A DNA stretch of 64,000 nucleotides from an uncultured Porphyromonadaceae bacterium (GCA_947253625.1 CAMYAB010000001.1:310001-374000); one strand, 5' to 3'; counted from the first letter of the stretch, positions 1-9,021 are shown. Notes: generated from the letters alone by a model not told the origin. Made by a program: numbers and translations.

Positions 1-150
1 GGCAAATACAAAGGAAAGTCGGTAGAGCATGTACTAAAAGAAGAGCCTAACTACTTCCATTGGATGATGAACAGTGACTTTCCACGAGACACCAAGTATC
101 AACTCCAATTGATCAAAATACGGCTGGACAGTAATGCGACTAAAAGGTAA
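1..150 (+). CDS. 3'-5' exonuclease (DnaQ/PolC-epsilon-like), C-terminal fragment
   Basis: Open from the first base of the window to TAA at 148-150, giving the last 49 residues of a protein whose start lies outside. The tail reads GKYKGKSV...YFHWMMNSDFPRDTK, the conserved C-terminal region (GKYKG...Y..WM...DFP) that follows the DEDDh exonuclease domain in Bacteroidota proteins annotated as DNA polymerase III epsilon or exonuclease. The exonuclease domain itself is not visible, so the assignment rests on this tail only. The stop overlaps the coaBC start by 17 bases, so the two are probably cotranscribed. Confidence 0.7.
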   Translation, partial: GKYKGKSVEHVLKEEPNYFHWMMNSDFPRDTKYQLQLIKIRLDSNATKR

Positions 151-1336
151 ACATATCGTTCTCGGTATCACAGGAAGCATAGCCGCATACAAAAGTGCAC
201 TCCTAGTCCGTCTACTCATCAAAGAGGGGGCAGAAGTTCAGGTCGTAATGACTCCTTCCTCACTAGAGTTCATTACCCCCCTAACACTATCAACACTTAG
301 TGGCAACCCTGTTGTATGGGATTTTTTTGAGAAACGCACGGGAGCTTGGCACAGCCATGTTGACTTAGGGCAATGGGCGGACTTGATGATTATAGCTCCT
401 GCGACAGCCACCACACTTGGGAAGATGACATCAGGTGTAGCGGATAACTTGCTGATCACAACGTATCTTTCCAATAAGTCAGCCACAATGGTAGCTCCTG
501 CGATGGACCTTGACATGTTTGCCCATCCATCTACTCAACACTCACTGACACTTCTTCGAAACTGGGGTGTAAAAATCATTGAGCCAGAATCCGGTGAGCT
601 CGCCAGCCATTTGGTCGGAAAAGGGCGAATGGCAGAGCCTGAATACATTTTACAAGAAGTCATCAATCACTTCCAGACGCCCGCTGAACTTTCCGACACC
701 CGAATACTTATTACATCAGGGCCAACATACGAAAACATAGATCCTGTGCGTTTTATTGGCAACTACTCTAGCGGAAAGATGGGAAAAGCATTGGCTGAGG
801 TTGCCAACAATCGAGGGGCTACAGTGGAGTTTGTCACTGGTCCGGGATTGGTATTGCCGGATGTTCCAAGGATTTACAGGGTTAATAGTGCTCTACAGAT
901 GCTAAAAACCTGTGAGTCCATCGCTCCGAACTATGATGTCGCAATATTTTGTGCGGCCGTTGCTGACTATAGAGTAGCAGAGCCTGCTGACACAAAATTA
1001 AAAAGGGAAGAAACACCGGACTTGACACTTAGGTTGGTGCCCAACCCCGACATAGCCAAAACGCTTGGCAAACAAAAGAAAGCCAACCAGATTCATATCG
1101 GCTTTGCACTAGAAGTCAACTACGATGAAGAGGCCGCAATGAATAAACTCAGGAACAAAAACTTTGACCTAATAGTCGTAAATGTCCTTGACGATAAAGG
1201 AGCCGGATTTGGCACAGATTCAAACAAAGTTCGGCTTCTGGACAAAAATGGCCTAGTACTAGAGCTTCCATTACTGTCCAAACAAGAGGTGGCCAAAGCA
1301 ATCCTAGACTGGGTCCAGGACAATCGTCCAATGTAG
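134..1336 (+). CDS. coaBC: Bifunctional phosphopantothenoylcysteine decarboxylase / phosphopantothenate-cysteine ligase
   Basis: Two successive steps of coenzyme A synthesis: CTP-dependent joining of phosphopantothenate to cysteine, then FMN-dependent decarboxylation. The 400-residue protein has the CoaC flavoprotein domain at about 1-180 (GITGSIAAYK at 11-20, active-site histidine region WHSHVDLG near 72-79) and the CoaB ligase at about 188-395 (SGPTYENIDPVRFIGNYSSG near 195-214). Against the E. coli enzyme, the PXMNXXM motif reads PAMDLDM and the flap SGELAS...GRM lacks the ACG cysteine; I believe this is a lineage variant, not inactivation. It is the first complete gene of a compact operon with DUF4835 (1-base gap), recN and rlmB. 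Confidence 0.95.
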   Translation: MRLKGKHIVLGITGSIAAYKSALLVRLLIKEGAEVQVVMTPSSLEFITPLTLSTLSGNPVVWDFFEKRTGAWHSHVDLGQWADLMIIAPATATTLGKMTSGVADNLLITTYLSNKSATMVAPAMDLDMFAHPSTQHSLTLLRNWGVKIIEPESGELASHLVGKGRMAEPEYILQEVINHFQTPAELSDTRILITSGPTYENIDPVRFIGNYSSGKMGKALAEVANNRGATVEFVTGPGLVLPDVPRIYRVNSALQMLKTCESIAPNYDVAIFCAAVADYRVAEPADTKLKREETPDLTLRLVPNPDIAKTLGKQKKANQIHIGFALEVNYDEEAAMNKLRNKNFDLIVVNVLDDKGAGFGTDSNKVRLLDKNGLVLELPLLSKQEVAKAILDWVQDNRPM

Positions 1337-1337
1337 T

Positions 1338-2225
1338 ATGCGTACTACGATATTGGCTCTATTGGCTCTATTATTTAGTGTTCAGCAACTTATGGCGCAA
1401 GGATGGATTGAGCCGGTTGTGGAGGTCCACCTGGATGCCCTATCGGATCAAGACGCCAACCGCCTAACGGGGTTTTCACAACAGATCAGCACCTATCTCC
1501 GCTCCTTTCGGATGACGGATGCGTCAATTGACCTAGTCCCCATAGTTCCAATTACGTACAGGGTAGATGTTGCGATGAAAGAGGTCATTGGGACTGAGTA
1601 CATTGCAGACCTTCGGATCTCTGCCTTTCGCCCAATCTTTGAGCAAGACGAGGAGACACTCATCTTCATCGCATATGAGCCCAATATCCACATTGACTAC
1701 AAGCCCTCGCAAGTGTACACCTACACAGACGTCGGATCAATCCAGGACCTATTTTATCTCCGCTTGCATTACTACACCTACATTGCTCTAGCACTATACT
1801 ACGACTCTATGGATAGCTATGGGGGAGATCCTTTTTGGGAAGTCCTCCAAAAGAAGCAAGCGCAGTACGACATGGCATGGAAAAGCTCAGCAAACACCGC
1901 CCTACCTCCACTCCACCCTCAGGCATTGCTTCCAGAGATCTTTTGTGAGTGGGGTGATCGCTTTAGAGATCTGTGGTTCATGTATCATTTGGAAGCTGTG
2001 GATGCGACAGATAACCCGAAGCGATACTCAAACCTAGTATTTATTCTTGGAGAATTGGCTCAGCTCAACTCTGAAAACCACTTGTACACACTGTATCAGC
2101 TTCTCCGTGACACAAAAAGCACAGAGATTGCCAGACTCTATGGTTCAATGCCACAGACCAACCAAGCCAAGGCCCAACCCTATATTTCACAGTTATTTCC
2201 CTATACTACCGCGCTACTAAAATGA
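1338..2225 (+). CDS. DUF4835 family secreted protein
   Basis: A 295-residue protein with an N-terminal signal peptide (hydrophobic stretch, cleavage probably after LMAQ near residue 20) and no other membrane segment, so probably periplasmic or surface-associated. I recognise it as the DUF4835 family, found in Bacteroidota next to coaBC and recN; function unknown. Aromatic-rich stretches (YYTYIALALYYDSMDSYGGDPFW near 135-160) are typical of the family. It sits one base after coaBC and shares a 4-base ATGA overlap with recN, so it is translationally linked to a CoA enzyme and a repair ATPase without an obvious functional reason. Confidence 0.85.
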   Translation: MRTTILALLALLFSVQQLMAQGWIEPVVEVHLDALSDQDANRLTGFSQQISTYLRSFRMTDASIDLVPIVPITYRVDVAMKEVIGTEYIADLRISAFRPIFEQDEETLIFIAYEPNIHIDYKPSQVYTYTDVGSIQDLFYLRLHYYTYIALALYYDSMDSYGGDPFWEVLQKKQAQYDMAWKSSANTALPPLHPQALLPEIFCEWGDRFRDLWFMYHLEAVDATDNPKRYSNLVFILGELAQLNSENHLYTLYQLLRDTKSTEIARLYGSMPQTNQAKAQPYISQLFPYTTALLK

Positions 2226-3895
2226 TCTGCCACCTCTACATAAAGGACTTCATCCTTATCCGAGAACTTTCCATTGACCTACGCCCAGGATTTACGGCCA
2301 TAACAGGTGAAACTGGTGCCGGAAAGTCCATCCTTATAGGAGCTATTAGCCTTATTTTAGGTGCACGTGCCGAGTCAAAGGCCATACGTTTAGGAGCTAA
2401 AAAAGCCATCATCGAAGCAGAATGCAGTGTCCAAAATCAACCGGAAATCCAGAGGTTTTTTGAAGACAACGATCTAGACTACTCCCAGACTTGCATCCTT
2501 CGACGTGAACTGACACCCAACGGGAGTAGAGCTTTTGTCAACGACACACCGGTCACAGCCAATATTCTCAAGCAAATCGGAGAGTACCTCGTAGACATAC
2601 ACTCCCAACACCATAATATGCTGATCGGGAATCCCGCTTTTCAGCTTTCTGTGCTGGATACGCTTGCCGGAAACGACAAGCTACTTCACGACTACCAAAA
2701 CTCATATAACGAATATCGTGAAGCCGAAAAAAAACTAAAGGAAGAGCGAATACTGATCGAGAGCCAGAGAAAAGAAGAAGACTTTATCAGATTTCAATTT
2801 GCACAACTGGATGATGCCAACCTGATGGAGGGTGAACTAACTGACGTAGAAGACCAACTCTCTGCAGCCCAGCATGTCCAAGAAATTATTGAGGCACTTT
2901 CTGCTTTGGTGGCATTGGGGGACGACCATGGTGAGACACCAAGTATAGAAGAGCAAATCATCATGGTCTCCCGGCAACTGGCAAGGGAGTCGACACACCA
3001 TACCAAAGTAGCTGAGTTGGCTGATCGTGTCTCCTCACTTCGCATCGAGCTGGTAGACGTGATCCATGAGGCAGATATACTTCGAGATAACATTGACCTA
3101 GATCCAAAAGAAAAAGAAAGGCTTGAAGAACGACTGGACCTCCTGCAATCCTTGATGTACAAGCACAATGTCCAGACCGACACAGAGCTCATTCAGATTC
3201 GTGATGCTTACAAGTCTCAACTTGACCGAATCTCCTTCTCAGATGAAAACCTAAAGTTACTGGAGAGCCAAGTAAAAAGTCTATACCTCCAAGCTGATTC
3301 GCTGGCAAAAGCACTCCACGACAGTCGTTCAAAAGCGGCACAAGATCTTCTTCCCGATCTACACACACTAATGACAGAACTCGGCATAGCCGGAGCAACA
3401 TTTGATGTCAACATACGCACAGTGGCAACACTCACGCCGACCGGGACCGACGAAATATCCTTCATGCTAGCGACCAATAAACATACACACCTACAGCCCA
3501 TTCACGAAATAGCATCCGGTGGCGAGGTCTCACGATTTATGCTAGCCCTCAAAACCATATTGGCTAAAAAAACGGTGTTGCCTACGGTTATCTTTGACGA
3601 GATAGACACGGGAGTAAGTGGTGAGATAGCCGGACGATTGGGAAATGTCATGTGTCGCCTTAGTCAGAGTATCCAAGTCTTGTGCATCACCCATCTACCA
3701 CAGATTGCGGCCTTGGCAGATCATCAACTGGTAGTCCAAAAAACAGAGGGAGAAAACGACTATCAGACCGATATTATCCCCGTAACAGGAGAGAATCGAG
3801 TCAGGCAGATTGCGACAATGCTCTCTGGGGCCGAACTAACAGAGGCGGCCATAAGCAATGCTCGCGAACTATTAGGAACCAGTAGAAAGAAATAA
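2222..3895 (+). CDS. recN: DNA repair protein RecN
   Basis: SMC-like ATPase acting in double-strand break repair. The 557-residue protein has Walker A GETGAGKS at 29-36, a long charged middle region (about 150-370) expected to form an antiparallel coiled coil, the ABC signature ASGGEVSRF near 431, and Walker B VIFDEIDTGVSG near 456, the order and length normal for RecN. ATG overlaps the DUF4835 stop (ATGA). rlmB follows after one base. Confidence 0.96.
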   Translation: MICHLYIKDFILIRELSIDLRPGFTAITGETGAGKSILIGAISLILGARAESKAIRLGAKKAIIEAECSVQNQPEIQRFFEDNDLDYSQTCILRRELTPNGSRAFVNDTPVTANILKQIGEYLVDIHSQHHNMLIGNPAFQLSVLDTLAGNDKLLHDYQNSYNEYREAEKKLKEERILIESQRKEEDFIRFQFAQLDDANLMEGELTDVEDQLSAAQHVQEIIEALSALVALGDDHGETPSIEEQIIMVSRQLARESTHHTKVAELADRVSSLRIELVDVIHEADILRDNIDLDPKEKERLEERLDLLQSLMYKHNVQTDTELIQIRDAYKSQLDRISFSDENLKLLESQVKSLYLQADSLAKALHDSRSKAAQDLLPDLHTLMTELGIAGATFDVNIRTVATLTPTGTDEISFMLATNKHTHLQPIHEIASGGEVSRFMLALKTILAKKTVLPTVIFDEIDTGVSGEIAGRLGNVMCRLSQSIQVLCITHLPQIAALADHQLVVQKTEGENDYQTDIIPVTGENRVRQIATMLSGAELTEAAISNARELLGTSRKK

Positions 3896-3896
3896 T

Positions 3897-4640
3897 ATGA
3901 AAGATAACCAAATGATCTTTGGCATACGTGCCGTACGCGAAGCTATCGCCGCAGGACAAGAGATTGACCAAATCTTTGTCAAGCGCGAAACAAATAGCGA
4001 CCAAATGTCGGAGCTCATAAGAGCCATTGGTGACCAACGCATTCCGTTACGGAAAGTACCTATCGAAAAGCTCAACCGCCTGACTCGAAAAAACCACCAA
4101 GGAGTAATCGCCATCAAGTCAGCAACAAACTACTACACGCTGGAGGACATTATTCCATTTTTATATGAAAAAGGGCGCAACCCATTCATCGTAGTATTAG
4201 ATGGCATTACCGATGTCCGAAACTTTGGGGCCATTGCACGAACATGTGAGTGCGTGGGAGCGGATGCCATTGTCATCTTTGAGCAACGCTCCGTCAGCGT
4301 CACAGCAGATGCCATCAAGACCTCTGCCGGTGCTTTATCTCGACTACCGGTATGTCGCGAGCGTTCGATCGACGAGACACTAAAGTACCTGAAAGACTCA
4401 GGAGTCACCCTCATTGGTGCAACCGAAAAATCAACTGCGCTCATGGACTCTGCTGATTTCAGTGGTCCTATCGCACTGATTATGGGAGCTGAGGATCGTG
4501 GACTGTCGACCACTTCGCTCAAGATGTGTGACCAACTCATCAGGATTCCTCTCTATGGCGAAATAGGATCCCTAAACGTCTCTGTTGCGGCAGGGATACT
4601 CTTATATGAAGCCGTACGCAACAGAAAATCAAATAACTAA
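3897..4640 (+). CDS. rlmB: 23S rRNA (guanosine-2'-O-)-methyltransferase, TrmH/SpoU family
   Basis: A SPOUT-class 2'-O-methyltransferase of 247 residues. It has an N-terminal substrate-binding domain starting IFGIRAVREAI and the three SpoU motifs: DGITDVRNFGAIART (about 101-115), IMGAEDRGLS (about 195-204) and IPLYGEIGSLNVSVAAGI (about 217-234). Best match is RlmB, which methylates G2251 of 23S rRNA; other TrmH-family sites cannot be excluded from sequence alone. Starts one base after recN. Confidence 0.88.
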   Translation: MKDNQMIFGIRAVREAIAAGQEIDQIFVKRETNSDQMSELIRAIGDQRIPLRKVPIEKLNRLTRKNHQGVIAIKSATNYYTLEDIIPFLYEKGRNPFIVVLDGITDVRNFGAIARTCECVGADAIVIFEQRSVSVTADAIKTSAGALSRLPVCRERSIDETLKYLKDSGVTLIGATEKSTALMDSADFSGPIALIMGAEDRGLSTTSLKMCDQLIRIPLYGEIGSLNVSVAAGILLYEAVRNRKSNN

Positions 4641-4663
4641 CAAACCTCAAACATCACCAAGTT

Positions 4664-5044
4664 ATGAAAAAAGAAATTATTTGCTCTCCGAAAGCTCCGG
4701 CGGCTATCGGTCCGTACTCACAAGCCGTGAAAGTCAATGGACTACTATTCGTGTCGGGACAACTTGGCATTGACCCGGCAGTAGGGAAACTGGCCGGCAA
4801 CGATGTGGAGAGCCAGTGCAAACAAGTGTTCAAAAATCTCAATGCCATCCTGACCGAAGCGGGAATGACTTTTTCCAACGTCGTGAAAGCAACCGTTTTC
4901 CTGACTGACATCAATGACTTTGCGAAAGTAAACGCCATTTATGCAGAGCATTTTCAGGCACCATTCCCTGCTCGTGCCGCTTTTGCGGTAAAAAACTTAC
5001 CCGGCGGAGGACTGGTCGAAATAGAAGTCATCGCCGCTGAGTAA
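4664..5044 (+). CDS. ridA: RidA family enamine/imine deaminase
   Basis: Small (126 residues) YjgF/YER057c/UK114-family protein that hydrolyses reactive 2-aminoacrylate made by PLP enzymes. It carries the family motifs APAAIGPYSQAV near the start, LLFVSGQLG near 25-33, the substrate-contacting arginine in PFPARAAF near residue 105, and the C-terminal LVEIEVIA. It lies 23 bases after rlmB and is probably the last gene of the coaBC operon, since a long hairpin and a 550-base gap follow. Confidence 0.93.
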   Translation: MKKEIICSPKAPAAIGPYSQAVKVNGLLFVSGQLGIDPAVGKLAGNDVESQCKQVFKNLNAILTEAGMTFSNVVKATVFLTDINDFAKVNAIYAEHFQAPFPARAAFAVKNLPGGGLVEIEVIAAE

Positions 5045-5070
5045 CAATTCATCTCCCAAACCGGTGGTAT

Positions 5071-5138
5071 ATCCCCAAAAGTGTGTATTTCGAGTTCTCT
5101 GTTGGAGACCGAAGCACTAAACACACACTTTTGGGGAT
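5071..5138 (+). terminator. Long hairpin after ridA (possible operon terminator)
   Basis: Perfect 16-base arms (ATCCCCAAAAGTGTGT at 5071-5086, complement at 5123-5138) enclose a 36-base loop that itself contains TCTC/GAGA. There is no T-run right after the stem, so this could be a factor-independent terminator of unusual form, a transcript-stabilising hairpin, or an inverted repeat. Confidence 0.5.
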
Positions 5139-5291
5139 AAATATTGCCACTAGAGGGAAACACCGCTAAAGCTCTACTCCTCCCTATTCCTCTAATCATC
5201 AACACCTTGACACAAAAAACGAAAAAATACAACACCCGAAATTCCCTCTCTGCGAACACGTGAAAATCAAGCGATTGCACGATGGTGTGTT

Positions 5292-5373
5292 TTTCACGGA
5301 TAGAAGCAATCCGTTTCACGGATAGAAGCGAAAGTTTTCACGGATAGAAGCGATCGGTTTGATGAATAGAAGA
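5292..5373 (+). repeat. 22-bp tandem array A (four units)
   Basis: Units TTTCACGGATAGAAGC begin at 5292, 5314 and 5336, with 6-base linkers AATCCG, GAAAGT and GATCGG. A fourth, diverged unit (core GATGAATAGAAG at 5361) closes the array. The period is exactly 22. It lies between ridA and gyrB. Apart from this, the array flank, the 5071-5138 hairpin and the gyrB promoter, nothing is seen in the 5045-5598 gap. Confidence 0.92.
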
Positions 5374-5538
5374 AAAAACGAGGATTGGTTAGGTGAATTG
5401 TTGCTTTTACCCATCAGACATAGAATTAATAGGTGATCTGTCAGGTATGTTCTTTGGTCCTAGTTCTTATCCACCGACTCCTCAATACAGACAGTGATGA
5501 GGCAACATGTTACCAAAAGCGAGGTGCTTTTTTTTTGG

Positions 5539-5546
5539 TAACTTTG
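5539..5546 (+). promoter_or_regulatory. gyrB promoter, -7 box
   Basis: TAACTTTG followed by TATTC fits the Bacteroidota -7 consensus TAnnTTTG, 52 bases before the gyrB ATG. No clear -33 TTTG at the usual spacing; a T-tract lies directly upstream. Confidence 0.6.
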
Positions 5547-5598
5547 TATTCGACCCCAAGGAAGGGTAATCAGAGTATACTATCAAAACTACATAAGA

Positions 5599-7566
5599 AT
5601 GAGCGAAGTAAATCAACCTGTTGCGCAGGGGAGCACAAATGGCTACGGAGCCTCAAACATACAAGTACTTGAGGGGCTGGAAGCGGTTCGCAAGCGACCG
5701 GCCATGTACATTGGAGATATTAGTTCGAAAGGGCTCCACCATTTGGTCAACGAGGTTCTCGACAACTCCATAGATGAGGCAATGGCGGGATACGCCACGC
5801 ATATTGAAGTGGAGATCAACGAGGACAACTCAATCTCTGTGCACGACAATGGTCGTGGTATTCCGGTGGATATGCACCAAAAGATGCACAAGTCTGCACT
5901 TGAGGTGGTTATGACCGTACTTCACGCCGGAGGAAAATTTGACAAAGGATCCTACAAAGTTTCCGGAGGTCTTCACGGTGTGGGTGTCTCCTGTGTGAAT
6001 GCCCTGTCCACCATGCTGAGGGCAGAGGTATACCGTGATGGAAAGATTTACATGCAACAGTACCACCGAGGTGTGCCCGAAGAATCGGTCAAGGTGATCG
6101 GAGAGACCGACCGCACCGGGACCTCCATCACATTCAAGCCGGACGGTACTATTTTTACGACAACAGAGTACGACTTTGAGACGCTCAGCGAACGTCTGCG
6201 GGAACTCTCGTTTCTCAATGCCGGTATCACTCTTTCACTCACAGATTTTCGCAACCGTGACGCAGAGGGAAATCCCAAAACTGAGAAGTACCACTCCGAA
6301 CACGGGCTCGAAGACTTTGTACGCTACCTTGATGCTTCCAAGGAAAACCTCATAGAGGACGTCATTCACTTCACAACCGAGCGAAACGGTGTCCCCGTAG
6401 AAGTGGCCATGACCTACAATACGACGTACAATGAGAATGTTTTTTCTTACGTCAACAATATCCACACCATAGAGGGTGGCACCCACCTCACCGGGTTTAG
6501 GCGCGCCTTGACACGTACGCTCAAGAAGTATGCGGACGACTCCGGAATCTTGGAAAAAGAAAAGGTAGAAGTAACCGGAGATGACTTTCGAGAGGGGCTG
6601 ACTGCAGTAATATCCATCAAGGTTGCAGAGCCACAATTTGAGGGTCAAACCAAAACAAAGTTGGGCAACTCGGAGATCGTTTCGGTCCTAGACTCCTCTG
6701 TCGGTGATGCATTGGCGGAATACCTGGAAGAACACCCCAGAGAAGCTCGCATGATTGTCGACAAAGTCGTCATTGCCGCAAAGGCACGAGTTGCCGCAAA
6801 GCGTGCTCGAGAGATGGTACAGCGCAAGGGGCCTATGTTTTCCGGTGGTCTCCCTGGCAAGCTGGTGGATTGTCGCAGCCGAGATCCAGAGGTGTGTGAG
6901 TTGTTTCTCGTCGAGGGAGACTCTGCAGGAGGTACAGCCAAGCAGGGAAGAGACTCCATGTTTCAGGCCATCCTTCCCCTAAGAGGAAAGATCCTGAATG
7001 TCGAGAAGGCAATGCCTCACCGAGTTTTTGAAAATGCCGAGATTCAGTCCATGTACACAGCTCTTGGAGTTAGTATCGGTACCGAAGAAGATCCCAAGGC
7101 ACTCAACCTCACAAAGCTCCGCTACCACAAAGTAGTGATCATGACCGATGCCGATGTCGATGGAGCGCATATTGCCACTTTGTTGCTGACCTTCTTTTTC
7201 CGTCACATGCGTCCTCTTATCGAGAAAGGGTACATTTATCTAGCAACCCCTCCACTCTACCAGTGTCGCAAAGGAGATGTAAAAGAGTACTGCTTCAACG
7301 ATGCTGATCGCCAGGCGTTTATTGAAAGGTATGCAGATGGAGATGAGTCGCAGATCATCACTCAGAGATACAAAGGTTTGGGAGAGATGGATCATGACCA
7401 ACTATGGGAGACAACAATGAACCCTACCCAACGCCACCTCAAACAAGTCCAGATAGAAAATGCAGTGGAAGCCGACAGGGTCTTTTCAATGCTTATGGGA
7501 GAAGACGTCGAGCCCCGACGCGAATTCATCGAAGACAATGCGACTTATGCAACAGTTGATGCTTAG
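5599..7566 (+). CDS. gyrB: DNA gyrase subunit B
   Basis: ATPase subunit of gyrase, which introduces negative supercoils with GyrA (not in this window). At 655 residues it has the GHKL ATPase domain (NEVLDNSIDEAMAG near 50-64, DNGRGIP near 83, GGLHGVGVSCVNALS near 128), the transducer domain with the QTK loop (FEGQTKTKLGN near 350), and the TOPRIM domain (EGDSAGGTAKQGRD near 440, DADVDGAHI near 517). The sequence favours GyrB over ParE. It has its own promoter and a strong terminator 28 bases after its stop. Confidence 0.96.
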   Translation: MSEVNQPVAQGSTNGYGASNIQVLEGLEAVRKRPAMYIGDISSKGLHHLVNEVLDNSIDEAMAGYATHIEVEINEDNSISVHDNGRGIPVDMHQKMHKSALEVVMTVLHAGGKFDKGSYKVSGGLHGVGVSCVNALSTMLRAEVYRDGKIYMQQYHRGVPEESVKVIGETDRTGTSITFKPDGTIFTTTEYDFETLSERLRELSFLNAGITLSLTDFRNRDAEGNPKTEKYHSEHGLEDFVRYLDASKENLIEDVIHFTTERNGVPVEVAMTYNTTYNENVFSYVNNIHTIEGGTHLTGFRRALTRTLKKYADDSGILEKEKVEVTGDDFREGLTAVISIKVAEPQFEGQTKTKLGNSEIVSVLDSSVGDALAEYLEEHPREARMIVDKVVIAAKARVAAKRAREMVQRKGPMFSGGLPGKLVDCRSRDPEVCELFLVEGDSAGGTAKQGRDSMFQAILPLRGKILNVEKAMPHRVFENAEIQSMYTALGVSIGTEEDPKALNLTKLRYHKVVIMTDADVDGAHIATLLLTFFFRHMRPLIEKGYIYLATPPLYQCRKGDVKEYCFNDADRQAFIERYADGDESQIITQRYKGLGEMDHDQLWETTMNPTQRHLKQVQIENAVEADRVFSMLMGEDVEPRREFIEDNATYATVDA

Positions 7567-7593
7567 ACAAAAGACGATAGCACTGTAGATATG

Positions 7594-7639
7594 GAAGAGA
7601 GGGAGTCTTTGAAGCTCCCTCTCTTCTCAATTTTTTTTT
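7594..7639 (+). terminator. Intrinsic terminator after gyrB
   Basis: Perfect 12-base stem GAAGAGAGGGAG (7594-7605) / CTCCCTCTCTTC (7615-7626), 9-base loop, then a run of ten T at 7630-7639. A textbook Rho-independent terminator. It ends only eight bases before the next start codon, with no promoter visible between, so it may also act as a leader attenuator for the downstream gene. Confidence 0.88.
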
Positions 7640-7647
7640 GGAGAGAT

Positions 7648-9021
7648 ATGACAAAACACTTGCTAACGGACACTTCCTATGCATCCGAAGAACGCCCCCT
7701 CATCGGGGTCGTATCCAATGAGTGCGAAAAAGTGATAACCCAGATATTGCCAAAGGTCCGACAAGCCGGCGGAATTGCTGTATTGATACCGGGCCTAGCG
7801 GATAGTACGAGGTTGCTAAGCATCCTATACCGATGCGATGGGGTGATACTTCTCCAAAGTGAGTCCGATACATCCACACAAAATCAAGTGACCGATGCGA
7901 TTATCGCCACTCTGAGGCTGGGAGTGCCCACTATAGTGATTGGTAAAGTACTGGATACCCTCTCAATACCCTACGGTTTTTCCGACAAAAGCGTCCAACT
8001 AACGGATCTCAACACCGATTATTTGATAGCTGGTGTACCAACCATCAACAGCCTCAACGACAAAGTAATCCATCAACTGATCAGCCAAGCACAGCACTAC
8101 CACGTGGCTCGCGACCTACATGACAGTGAGGTGGTCCTAACTGGATGTACTCCGACTCATAGACTGATAGATCCACTTGGCAGACCACTACACGCCACAT
8201 TAGTCGATGGTGGTATAGACTACCTATGCGTCACTGTTGTTGATGGAGATCAACAGAGTGGGCACCTCTGCCTGACAGAAAAGATAGAAAAGGCCAAAAG
8301 AGAGCTACGTGCCAAGGACAACTCCATCGAGATCGTCTCGGACCTTGATGATGCCCTGAGCTATCAGCTCACCGGCTCGAAAGCCGTGATCTTGGGGCTG
8401 GAAACGACAGAGACGCCTCTTAGTCAAAAGCAGCTATCTGATCTTTCAGCACTGCAAATAAAATATCTATCCCTAAGGGCTACGAGCCAAAGAACCGGAC
8501 GGCTCTCGACACCACTGAGTCGAGAAGAAAAAAAGATGATCGAGCAGATGAATGAACTCGGCATGACCATAGATATCTCCGGATGCGATGCCCAAAGTAC
8601 GCGAGAAATACTCCGGATAAGTAGTCAACCGGTGATCGACACCGGAGTAGTCTGTGAAAAATTTGCTAATCACTCATCTACCCTGACACGGTCCGACAGG
8701 ATCCTACAAGAAATCACCGAAGCAGGTGGAGTTTTGATGCTCACACTGCCTGGAGAGGCCCCCGACAATAATGCTCAAGACTTGGCCAAGATGGTCGCAC
8801 ATGTAGAAGCACTCTGCGGGTACCCTCATATCGGCATCTCCACTGGATTATGTACCCACCGTTGGTCGGGGGTAAACACTCCTGCTATGCTGATGCAGGT
8901 GACCATGGAACTATGTCGGATGGGGATGCCGGCATTCAAGATAGCATCCATCCTAGGACGAAACGTCCTAGATGTCCTGACCGACAACGAGACACATTTA
9001 GAGCGTCTTTCCGATGACTAA
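7648..9021 (+). CDS. Fused C26 (PuuD-like) / M19 dipeptidase-like protein, both catalytic sites degenerate
   Basis: The 457-residue protein starts at ATG 7648; an upstream in-frame ATG at 7591 lies in the terminator stem. Residues about 15-180 resemble the class I glutamine amidotransferase fold of gamma-glutamyl hydrolases (C26), but where the nucleophile elbow LGICRG is expected it reads VPTIVIGKVL (93-102), with no cysteine. Residues about 180-450 resemble membrane dipeptidase (M19): LVDGGIDYL for DGHND, LGLE for the bridging Glu, MTIDISG for IDLSH, PVIDTG for IASHS, and ILGRNVLDVL at the end. All three zinc-binding histidines are replaced by glycine. No signal peptide. Probably a non-catalytic protein with a binding or structural role; family assignment is from motif recognition. 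Confidence 0.75.
   Translation: MTKHLLTDTSYASEERPLIGVVSNECEKVITQILPKVRQAGGIAVLIPGLADSTRLLSILYRCDGVILLQSESDTSTQNQVTDAIIATLRLGVPTIVIGKVLDTLSIPYGFSDKSVQLTDLNTDYLIAGVPTINSLNDKVIHQLISQAQHYHVARDLHDSEVVLTGCTPTHRLIDPLGRPLHATLVDGGIDYLCVTVVDGDQQSGHLCLTEKIEKAKRELRAKDNSIEIVSDLDDALSYQLTGSKAVILGLETTETPLSQKQLSDLSALQIKYLSLRATSQRTGRLSTPLSREEKKMIEQMNELGMTIDISGCDAQSTREILRISSQPVIDTGVVCEKFANHSSTLTRSDRILQEITEAGGVLMLTLPGEAPDNNAQDLAKMVAHVEALCGYPHIGISTGLCTHRWSGVNTPAMLMQVTMELCRMGMPAFKIASILGRNVLDVLTDNETHLERLSDD

Noticed and set aside
4133..4540. Long antisense open frames such as this one inside rlmB, and similar ones in topA, trkH and mlaD
   Set aside because: They are composition shadows of well-identified genes on the other strand, with no promoter or recognisable product.
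5466..5474. TTATCCACC upstream of gyrB as a DnaA box marking the replication origin
   Set aside because: It is a single near-match; no cluster of boxes, AT-rich unwinding region, dnaA or dnaN gene is seen.
7591..7647. Longer N-terminus for the C26/M19 protein from ATG 7591
   Set aside because: The extension is translated from the terminator stem and T-run and matches nothing expected of the family.
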